From positions 1 to 5,452 of the forward strand of contig JAUPKV010000551.1 in NCBI GenBank assembly GCA_030837265.1: a stretch of DNA of 5,452 nt. Direction: 5' to 3'. How positions within the stretch are numbered: the stretch's first letter is position 1; each line of letters begins with the position of its first letter. The position numbers were made by a program, and so were the translations under genes. This DNA comes from Methanobacteriota archaeon (GTDB lineage: Archaea > Halobacteriota > Methanosarcinia > Methanosarcinales > Methanosarcinaceae). Shown in pieces: positions 1-4,888 of the stretch. The notes below the pieces were generated by a model. The model was not told the origin of the DNA. It was given only the letters and a program-made list of their open reading frames with translations, and did no database searches.

Positions 1-150
1 ACTACTGTTTCTGCTATTTTGATTTAAGCGAGATTCTAAGGCTATTAATCTTTCAGTGAGTTCTTTTATTTGAGACTCAAGACTCATAATATAAGCAATA
101 ACTTCAGGGTTTGAAGCACACAAAGCAAGAATCTCTTCACGTGTAAGCAT
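1..150 (-). CDS. IS66-family transposase, N-terminal fragment (truncated by window edge)
   Basis: The reverse strand reads as an open frame of 50 codons starting at the ATG at 150-148 and continuing past position 1. The product begins MLTREEILAL, has a heptad-rich stretch (about residues 22-44: SLESQIKELTERLIALESRL) that looks like a short coiled coil or leucine zipper, and then reaches NQNSRNSS. A leucine-zipper-like N-terminus followed by an N-x-NSRNSS motif is typical of IS66/ISBst12-type single-ORF transposases, which usually run on to a zinc-finger-like segment and a DDE catalytic domain; none of those parts is visible here. No Shine-Dalgarno sequence precedes the ATG, and a TATA-like element lies only about 30 bases upstream, so the message may be leaderless. 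The frame is intact as far as seen; whether the whole gene is intact is unknown. Confidence 0.8.
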   Translation of the reverse strand, partial: MLTREEILALCASNPEVIAYIMSLESQIKELTERLIALESRLNQNSRNSS

Positions 151-173
151 AATAACGAAAAGAAATAGGATTC

Positions 174-183
174 AATTTATATG
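174..183 (-). promoter_or_regulatory. Probable TATA box of the transposase gene
   Basis: On the minus strand this reads CATATAAATT, a good archaeal TATA-like element. Its centre is about 29 bases upstream of the transposase ATG at 150. Archaeal transcription usually starts about 25 bases downstream of the TATA centre, so the predicted start falls almost on the ATG. Confidence 0.45.
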
Positions 184-229
184 CAATTTTTCCTCGATAC
201 GAGGAAAATTGTAGCCTTTGAAAGGCTAC
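184..229. repeat. Two adjacent hairpins inside the insertion-sequence end
   Basis: The first inverted repeat pairs TTTTCCTCG (188-196) with CGAGGAAAA (200-208) around a 3-base ATA loop. It extends outward through CAAT/ATTG (184-187 and 208-211) if one T is bulged. The second pairs GTAGCCT (211-217) with AGGCTAC (223-229) around TTGAA. Both lie between the probable element terminus (241) and the transposase TATA box. Hairpins in this position in other insertion sequences can block read-through expression of the transposase from outside promoters; that role is inferred here. Confidence 0.6.
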
Positions 230-241
230 CTGAATAGTTAC

Positions 242-420
242 GATTTAAGGAAGGAAAAAATGAGAAATCACTAAATTATGAAATTGTGTCGGCTCAAGTC
301 TATATTTTAAACAAATTCACGAGCTTAACATTTAGGCGTAATAACACAACGTTGTATCTTCAAGCTTTAAATTTATTTTAATAATGTTATTTATTGTCTA
401 TTATTTTATTATCCATTTTT
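242..420. other. AT-rich non-coding region between the insertion sequence and the GT2 promoter
   Basis: I see no open frame of useful length on either strand and no recognisable RNA gene. The stretch becomes very AT-rich towards its right end. It contains a perfect 10-bp palindrome ACAACGTTGT (346-355), which may be chance. It is probably the original upstream region of the glycosyltransferase gene, with the insertion sequence landed to its left. Confidence 0.5.
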
Positions 421-436
421 AAAAAAATTTATATAG
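421..436 (+). promoter_or_regulatory. Archaeal promoter (A-run/BRE plus TATA box) for the GT2 gene
   Basis: A run of seven A residues (421-427) is followed directly by TTTATATAG (428-436), a close match to the archaeal TATA box with a purine-rich BRE position upstream. Transcription is predicted to begin near 455-460, giving a leader of about 70 bases before the ATG at 530. Long leaders are common in Methanosarcina. This is the best promoter match on the plus strand of the window. Confidence 0.6.
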
Positions 437-480
437 TTTACTTCCATATCTCTTTGTAGATGTTGTCTCTGCGATACTCC

Positions 481-508
481 AATCTTTATCAATCTTTAAT
501 TAATCTTT
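481..508 (+). repeat. Three phased AATCTTT direct repeats in the GT2 leader
   Basis: The heptamer AATCTTT occurs at 481-487, 491-497 and 502-508, with start-to-start spacings of 10 and 11 bases, close to one DNA helical turn. The repeats sit downstream of the predicted transcription start and 21 bases or more upstream of the start codon. They could be an operator or an RNA-binding site, or low-complexity drift in AT-rich DNA. Confidence 0.5.
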
Positions 509-529
509 CCAGCATCTGGGGTTATTCGA

Positions 530-1498
530 ATGAATAAAAATATGCATATGGGTAAAAGTTTTCAACTAATAAATAAGCAGGAAAACCCAGACGTAAGAGG
601 TACAACTTCTCAAAATATCTCCTTGGTTCTTCCCGCTTTCAACGAAGAGGTCTCTATCGGTAGTATAGTCCTCCTTACCAGACATTACTCCGATAACGTA
701 ATCGTAGTCGACGACGGAAGCTCTGACCGAACAGCCGCAATTGCAAGAAAAGCCGGAGCTCAGGTAGTTGTCCACGAAGTAAGCAAAGGCAAGGGAGCAG
801 CCCTCGAGACTGGCTTTACAGCCGCAGCCAACCTTGGTGCAGATATTACAGTTACCATGGACTCAGACGGCCAGCACAACCCTGCCGAAATCCCCCGAAT
901 TGTAGCCCCGATAATAGAGGGCACTGCTGAGATGGCAAACGGCAGCCGTTATCTGAGTCATAAAGGCAAAAATACCCCCATTTATCGCCGTTTTGGCCAG
1001 ACTATTCTTGATACTGCTACAAACATGAATTCCGGTCTCAAAATTACAGATTCTCGGAGTGGGTTTCGTGTTTTTGCAGCTTCAACAAAAGGCATTTTCC
1101 GCTTTAAAGCCCCGGGCATGGCAATAGAACGCGAAATGCTTGCCGACGCAGGACGGTCCGGGTTACGGATCAAGGAAGTCGAAATCGGAGTAAGATATGA
1201 TGTTGACTGCTCAACTGTAATCCCGATAAAACATGGTTTAGGCATCCTCGTTATGGTTTTAAAGGACCTCGAATTTAACATGCCTCTTTATTATTTTATA
1301 GCTCCCTGGATTGTATTTGGAGCAGGCGAGCTGTATATGGGTACGAATTTTCTGCAAACCTTTACGATGGGCGGAGGCTTACCTTTCAGGCCTACCATGC
1401 TTATGGTTCTGCTTATCGTTATAGGGACATTTTTGGCACTTACAGGGATATTGTTGCATTCGATGTCTGCGGTTGCGAGGAAAACGGAGGCTGTTTAA
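530..1498 (+). CDS. Family 2 glycosyltransferase, dolichyl-phosphate sugar synthase-like, with two C-terminal membrane segments
   Basis: The 322-residue protein has an N-terminal GT-A domain: VLPAFNEE (33-40), the nucleotide-binding VVDDGSSDRT (59-68), the metal-binding DxD in MDSDGQHNPAEIP (110-122; Asp111 and Asp113) and a conserved SRSGFR segment (175-180). This matches DPM1/AglD/AglJ-type enzymes, which move a sugar from a nucleotide donor to dolichyl or polyprenyl phosphate on the cytoplasmic face of the membrane. Two hydrophobic segments (about 252-272 and 288-310) would anchor it. The first ~29 residues are polar and precede the fold. ATGs at 542 and 548 are alternative starts, but none has a strong ribosome binding site (only TGGGG at 517-521), so the first ATG is kept. 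The gene is more GC-rich than its neighbours. The exact donor and acceptor cannot be told from sequence; a lipid-carrier role in surface glycan assembly is inferred from context. Confidence 0.88.
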   Translation: MNKNMHMGKSFQLINKQENPDVRGTTSQNISLVLPAFNEEVSIGSIVLLTRHYSDNVIVVDDGSSDRTAAIARKAGAQVVVHEVSKGKGAALETGFTAAANLGADITVTMDSDGQHNPAEIPRIVAPIIEGTAEMANGSRYLSHKGKNTPIYRRFGQTILDTATNMNSGLKITDSRSGFRVFAASTKGIFRFKAPGMAIEREMLADAGRSGLRIKEVEIGVRYDVDCSTVIPIKHGLGILVMVLKDLEFNMPLYYFIAPWIVFGAGELYMGTNFLQTFTMGGGLPFRPTMLMVLLIVIGTFLALTGILLHSMSAVARKTEAV

Positions 1499-1734
1499 AT
1501 TTTCAAAAATAGCTTTGACAGATAAATCCCACTAATATTTAGAAAGTAGATAAACTCAGGATATTGTATGTTTTCTATACGGTTTTCTGAAGTGCTTCTG
1601 CATTTAATTATATTTTAAAGAATCTGCAACTTGAGGTTCTATTGATTCCATCAATTCCTAAATTTTTATGTTTTTAGTATAATTTCATTAATTATAGAAT
1701 GATAAAATATCCAATATATTAAGGATGTAATGTC
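1499..1734. other. Intergenic spacer between GT2 and wecB; possible T-run terminator and weak promoter
   Basis: This 236-base AT-rich spacer has no supportable gene. Two T5 runs (1663-1667 and 1671-1675) could serve as an archaeal oligo-T terminator for the GT2 transcript, and a 6-bp hairpin ATTGAT/ATCAAT (1641-1646 and 1650-1655) lies just before them. TATA-like stretches occur at about 1607-1616 (TTATATTTTA) and about 1676-1684, either of which could start a wecB operon transcript. None stands out like the one at 428. A separate transcription unit starting here is plausible but unproven. Confidence 0.35.
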
Positions 1735-2868
1735 ATGATCGGTATTATTCTTGGTACTCGCCCAGAAATTATTAAAATGTCTCCAATTATAAAAGAATGT
1801 GAAGATCAAGGTCTGGACTATTTTATACTTCATACTGGTCAACACTACTCTTATGAAATGGATCGAATTTTTTTTGATATGCTGAATCTACCTCAGCCAG
1901 ACTACAATTTAGACGTAGGTTCCGGAACTCATGCTTCTCAGACCGGGAAAATTATGCTGGGCATTGAAACGGTCCTAGCTAAGGAGCTACCCGATGTTGT
2001 TCTTGTACAGGGAGATACAAATACTGTTCTTTCTGGAAGCCTTGCAGCGGCTAAATTGAATATAAAAATTGGTCACGTTGAAGCTGGTCTCAGGAGTTTT
2101 GACCGTAATATGCCAGAAGAAATCAACCGTATTGTTTCAGATCATATTTCTGACTATCTTTTTGCTCCAACCGAAACTTCCTGCAGACAATTAGTAAAAG
2201 AAGGGATTAACCCAAGAAAGATTTTTGTCACAGGAAATACAGTTGTTGATGCAGTATATAAGAATATTGAAATCGCAAAAAATAAAATTGACATATTAAG
2301 GGATTTAAGTTTACTGCCTGAAAATTATATTCTCGCTACTTTTCATCGAGCTGAGAACGTAGATGTTAAAGAAAGATTAGAAGGAATTATTACAGGATTA
2401 AAATTAATTAAGGACTATTTTTCACTTCCAATTGTTTTACCGATTCATCCAAGGACTGCGAAAATGATTGAAAAATTTGGCTTTTCTCTTGAAGGAGTTA
2501 AGGTTATTCCTCCACAGGGATTTCTTGAGTTTCTTCAACTGGAAGCAAATGCCAAATTTGTGTTAACAGACTCTGGGGGCCTACAGGAAGAAACCTGTAT
2601 ATTGGGAGTACCCTGCATCACATTAAGAGACAATACTGAACGTCCTGAAACTCTGGAAGTGGGGTCAAATGTTCTGGCTGGTGTGGACCCATCAATAATA
2701 CTCAGTCATGCCAAGAACGCAGCTAAGAAAAAACCCTGGATTAATCCTTATGGTAATGGAACTGCAGCAAAATTAATCGTAGATGTATGTAAAAATGCAG
2801 CTAGCGAGAAGAGCTGGAGTGATAAATATAATAATGAAACTGCAGCAAAATTAGCCTCAGATATATGA
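1735..2868 (+). CDS. wecB: UDP-N-acetylglucosamine 2-epimerase, non-hydrolysing (WecB/MnaA type)
   Basis: This cytosolic enzyme interconverts UDP-GlcNAc and UDP-ManNAc, the entry to ManNAc and ManNAcA residues of surface glycans. Family landmarks are all present: GTRPEIIKMSP (7-17, with Arg9 and Lys14), VQGDTNTVLSG (91-101; Asp94), GHVEAGLRS (113-121; Glu116), MPEEINR (126-132; Glu128), ATFHRAENVD (201-210; His204), IHPRT (237-241) and the UDP-binding TDSGGLQEE (278-286) with RDNTERPETLEVGSN (298-312). Asp94, Glu116, Glu128 and His204 match the catalytic set known from the E. coli enzyme, so it should be active. AAGGATG (1721-1727) precedes the ATG at a suitable distance. The family typically ends soon after a W-x-NPYG-x-G-x-AA segment; here that segment (335-350) is followed by a second, diverged copy, lengthening the protein to 377 residues. 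No wecC dehydrogenase gene is in the window. Confidence 0.95.
   Translation: MIGIILGTRPEIIKMSPIIKECEDQGLDYFILHTGQHYSYEMDRIFFDMLNLPQPDYNLDVGSGTHASQTGKIMLGIETVLAKELPDVVLVQGDTNTVLSGSLAAAKLNIKIGHVEAGLRSFDRNMPEEINRIVSDHISDYLFAPTETSCRQLVKEGINPRKIFVTGNTVVDAVYKNIEIAKNKIDILRDLSLLPENYILATFHRAENVDVKERLEGIITGLKLIKDYFSLPIVLPIHPRTAKMIEKFGFSLEGVKVIPPQGFLEFLQLEANAKFVLTDSGGLQEETCILGVPCITLRDNTERPETLEVGSNVLAGVDPSIILSHAKNAAKKKPWINPYGNGTAAKLIVDVCKNAASEKSWSDKYNNETAAKLASDI
2716..2868 (+). repeat. 78-bp in-frame tandem duplication at the 3' end of wecB
   Basis: Residues 328-351 and 354-377 align without gaps at an offset of exactly 26 residues, with 13 of 24 identities (N, A, A, K, W, Y, N, T, A, A, K, L, D). In DNA the offset is 78 bp. 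A 16-base stretch, AACTGCAGCAAAATTA, is identical at 2760-2775 and 2838-2853, and AAYGCAGCT opens both units (2716 and 2794). The first copy keeps the family-like W-I-NPYGNG-TAAK sequence; the second has diverged (W-S-D-K-Y-N-N-E-TAAK) and runs to the stop codon. Confidence 0.85.
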
Positions 2869-2935
2869 GGGAAGTATCTAAACAATATGATGATGTAAAT
2901 AATTAAAGTTGCTTACAATAACGTGAGGATATAGT

Positions 2936-3877
2936 ATGGAGACCCAGAAAATATTAGTTACTGGTGGAGCAGGTTTCATCGGTACAAATCTTGTCAATGA
3001 GTTAAAATGTAGAGGTCATGAAGTAATTGCAGCTGACCTCTATAATACTAGACGTGATGATTACATTAGAGCTGATGTCAGGAACTATAGACAACTTGAG
3101 AGAATTTTCGATCAGTCAAAATTCGACTACGTTTATCACTTAGCTGCCGAATACGGCCGATGGAACGGAGAGGATTATTATGAAAATCTCTGGCAGACTA
3201 ATGTGATCGGCACCAAGAATATGCTCCGTCTTCAGGAGAAACTTAAGTTTCGCATGATTTTCTATTCCAGTGCAGAAGTGTATGGCGATTATGACGGAGT
3301 TATGACAGAAGATGTGATGGAAAATAATCCAATTAAAGATACCTATCAGATGAATGACTATGCCATCACTAAATGGGCTGGAGAGCTCATGTGTATGAAT
3401 TCTGCAAAGATGTTCGGAACCGAAACCGTAAGGGTTCGCCCTGTAAACTGTTATGGTCCCTATGAACATTACACCCCATACAGAGGTTTTATTCCCAAAT
3501 TCATCTATCTTGCTCTCAACAACAAACCATACAAAGTATTTAAGGGTCATAAAAGAATAATTGACTTCGTTGAAGATTCCTGTCGTACCTGGGCAAATAT
3601 TGTTGACAATTTCATTCCAGGCGAGGTTTATAACGTGGCAGGAAGACCTGAATGGGAGAAGGATATCAAGGAATATTCTGATCTTGTGCTGAAAGCTGTA
3701 GGAATAGATGACTCAAATGTTACCTATGAAGAAGCAGAGGCATTTACGACAAAAGTAAAAACAATTGACTGTTCAAAAGCTATCAAGGATCTCAAGCATG
3801 ATCCGAAAGTCTCTCCCAAAGAAGGAATAAAAAGAACAGTTGAATGGATGAAGGATTACTATAGGATTGGTGAATAA
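2936..3877 (+). CDS. NAD(P)-dependent sugar-nucleotide epimerase/dehydratase (extended SDR family)
   Basis: The 313-residue protein has the extended-SDR layout: glycine-rich ILVTGGAGFIG (6-16) for NAD(P), Asp47 in the RADVRN segment, YHLAA (67-71), Ser111/Ser112 in FYSSAEVYG, the catalytic pair Tyr142 and Lys146 in YAITK, VRPVNCYGPYE (167-177) and a substrate-binding C-terminal part with IDFVED (209-214) and YNVAGRPE (232-239). The expected chemistry is on the sugar of a nucleotide sugar: epimerisation, 4,6-dehydration or decarboxylation. The active-site segment reads S-A-E, not the T-D-E of RmlB-type dehydratases, so dehydratase activity is doubtful; S-x-E resembles the T-x-E of UDP-glucuronate decarboxylases. 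GTGAGG (2923-2928) is the likely ribosome binding site. The next gene begins one base after its stop, showing co-expression. Substrate is not assignable. Confidence 0.88.
   Translation: METQKILVTGGAGFIGTNLVNELKCRGHEVIAADLYNTRRDDYIRADVRNYRQLERIFDQSKFDYVYHLAAEYGRWNGEDYYENLWQTNVIGTKNMLRLQEKLKFRMIFYSSAEVYGDYDGVMTEDVMENNPIKDTYQMNDYAITKWAGELMCMNSAKMFGTETVRVRPVNCYGPYEHYTPYRGFIPKFIYLALNNKPYKVFKGHKRIIDFVEDSCRTWANIVDNFIPGEVYNVAGRPEWEKDIKEYSDLVLKAVGIDDSNVTYEEAEAFTTKVKTIDCSKAIKDLKHDPKVSPKEGIKRTVEWMKDYYRIGE
3869..3873 (+). promoter_or_regulatory. Ribosome binding site that fixes the start of the second SDR gene
   Basis: GGTGA matches the archaeal 16S 3' end complement and lies 5 bases before the ATG at 3879. 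It overlaps the last codons of the upstream gene, whose TAA stop is at 3875-3877, an arrangement that suits translational coupling. In-frame TTG (3867) and GTG (3870) starts would place the start codon on or before this site, so they are unlikely. Confidence 0.75.
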
Positions 3878-3878
3878 A

Positions 3879-4877
3879 ATGAGAGACTATACAGGCGATT
3901 ACGAAGATAAAACCATACTTGTTACCGGAGGAGCTGGTGCGATTGGTGGGAATCTCTGCCGAAAACTTTCTGATATGAATGCAAAGAAAGTTATCATATT
4001 AGACGATCTTTCCTCTTCTTATGAATGGAACATCCCGAAAGCAGATAACATCTCTTTTGTTGAAGGTAGCATCCTTAATGATGAGATGCTTAAGCGTGTC
4101 TTCAAGGAAAAGCCTGATTATGTTTTCCATCTGGCAGCTCATTTTGCAAACCAGAACTCCGTTGATAATCCTGAAAAAGACCTCATGATTAATGGTATTG
4201 GAATTCTTAAAGTCCTTCAGTATGCTCAACTTGTTAATGTAAAGCGTTTTGTTTATTCCTCATCCGGATGCGGAGTATATGGTCTTGATTCAAAAATGCC
4301 ATTTGAAGAGCACGACATCTCAATAAGTCTTCACACACCCTACCAAGTAACAAAACTCCTTGGTGAACTCTACACTAATTACTTCCATAATCTTTATAAT
4401 ATGCCTATAGCAAATGCCCGTTTCTTCAATTCCTATGGGCCAGGAGAAGTTCCCGGAAAATACAGAAACGTTATTCCTAATTTTTTTTACTGGGCAATGA
4501 AAGGAATTCCACTCCCAATTACAGGTGAAGGTACGGAGACAAGAGACTGGACTTACGTAGGCGACATTGTTAATGGCCTGGTTGCGATGGGTATAGAAGA
4601 AGAAGCCATTGGCGAAGCTTTTAATCTTGGTTCAGGAACCGATCATCAGGTTATTGAGATGGCAACGATTGTGAACGAGTTGACAAATAATGAAGCATCG
4701 GTAATCTTTAAAGAACGTAGAGACTGGGATGTAAAAACAAAGCTTCTTTCCTGCGTTGATAAAGCGAATAGAGTGCTTGGCTACAAACCCCAGATGAAGT
4801 TTGAAAATGGCCTGAAAAACGTACATAACTGGTTTGAAGAAAACTGGGAAAATATTGAAAAAAGTGCCGAATTCTGA
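3879..4877 (+). CDS. NAD(P)-dependent nucleotide-sugar epimerase, GalE/UXS-like (extended SDR family)
   Basis: With the ATG at 3879 the protein has 332 residues. It shows ILVTGGAGAIGGN (13-25) for NAD(P) binding, an acidic ILDDLSS (40-46) that suits NAD(H), VFHLAA (82-87), a serine-rich YSSSGCGVYG (126-135), the catalytic Tyr155 and Lys159 in YQVTK, RFFNSYGPGE (181-190), the substrate-loop TETRDWTYVGDIV (219-231) and FNLGSG (248-253). This is the pattern of UDP-glucose/GlcNAc 4-epimerases and UDP-glucuronate decarboxylases; the dehydratase D-E pair is absent, which favours an epimerase. The Ser motif has one more residue before VYG than GalE does. It lies one base after the other SDR gene and 11 bases before a glycosyltransferase, so it probably supplies that transferase's donor sugar. 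It is not a recent duplicate of its neighbour: similarity is limited to family motifs. Exact substrate unknown. Confidence 0.88.
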   Translation: MRDYTGDYEDKTILVTGGAGAIGGNLCRKLSDMNAKKVIILDDLSSSYEWNIPKADNISFVEGSILNDEMLKRVFKEKPDYVFHLAAHFANQNSVDNPEKDLMINGIGILKVLQYAQLVNVKRFVYSSSGCGVYGLDSKMPFEEHDISISLHTPYQVTKLLGELYTNYFHNLYNMPIANARFFNSYGPGEVPGKYRNVIPNFFYWAMKGIPLPITGEGTETRDWTYVGDIVNGLVAMGIEEEAIGEAFNLGSGTDHQVIEMATIVNELTNNEASVIFKERRDWDVKTKLLSCVDKANRVLGYKPQMKFENGLKNVHNWFEENWENIEKSAEF

Positions 4878-4878
4878 T

Positions 4879-4883
4879 GTGAT
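4879..4883 (+). promoter_or_regulatory. Ribosome binding site of the partial GT4-like gene
   Basis: GTGAT begins two bases after the upstream TGA stop and lies 5 bases before the ATG at 4889. It fits the anti-Shine-Dalgarno sequence and supports both the start codon and coupled translation with the upstream SDR gene. Confidence 0.6.
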
Positions 4884-4888
4884 GCTGA

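Larger units (their letters stand above)
1..241 (-). mobile_element. Upstream end of an IS66-family insertion sequence (partial)
   Basis: The transposase N-terminus (1-150) and about 90 bases upstream of it form one end of an insertion element; the rest lies beyond the left edge. Read on the minus strand from position 241, the sequence starts GTAACTATTCAG. IS66-family terminal inverted repeats characteristically begin GTAA, so 241 is the likely outer end. If so, the expected 8-bp target duplication would be GATTTAAG (242-249). The other end is outside the window, so neither the inverted repeat nor the duplication can be confirmed. The element points away from the glycan genes, so its transposase transcript does not run into them. 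Confidence 0.6.

Noticed and set aside
346..355. Perfect palindrome ACAACGTTGT as an operator
   Set aside because: A lone 10-bp palindrome about 70 bases upstream of the TATA box is not enough to call a regulatory site.
481..508. CRISPR-like array from the repeated AATCTTT
   Set aside because: Repeats are only 7 bases with 3-4-base gaps; there are no spacers of CRISPR length and no cas genes.
982..1281. Minus-strand open frame of 99 codons inside the GT2 gene
   Set aside because: It is fully antisense to a strongly conserved coding region, has no family motif and no ribosome binding site; it is a coding shadow.
1499..1734. Small gene in the GT2-wecB spacer
   Set aside because: Frames are short and interrupted, and no ribosome binding site or RNA-like structure beyond a weak 6-bp hairpin is seen.
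3140..3550. Minus-strand open frame of 136 codons inside the first SDR gene
   Set aside because: It lies opposite the conserved catalytic region, its translation has no recognisable domain, and the plus-strand gene explains the open frame.
2936..3877. Naming the first SDR gene rmlB (dTDP-glucose 4,6-dehydratase)
   Set aside because: The T-D-E motif is missing (S-A-E instead) and no other dTDP-rhamnose gene is visible, so a specific symbol is not supported.
3867..3878. TTG (3867) or GTG (3870) as the start of the second SDR gene
   Set aside because: The GGTGA site at 3869-3873 overlaps these codons and is correctly spaced only for the ATG at 3879.
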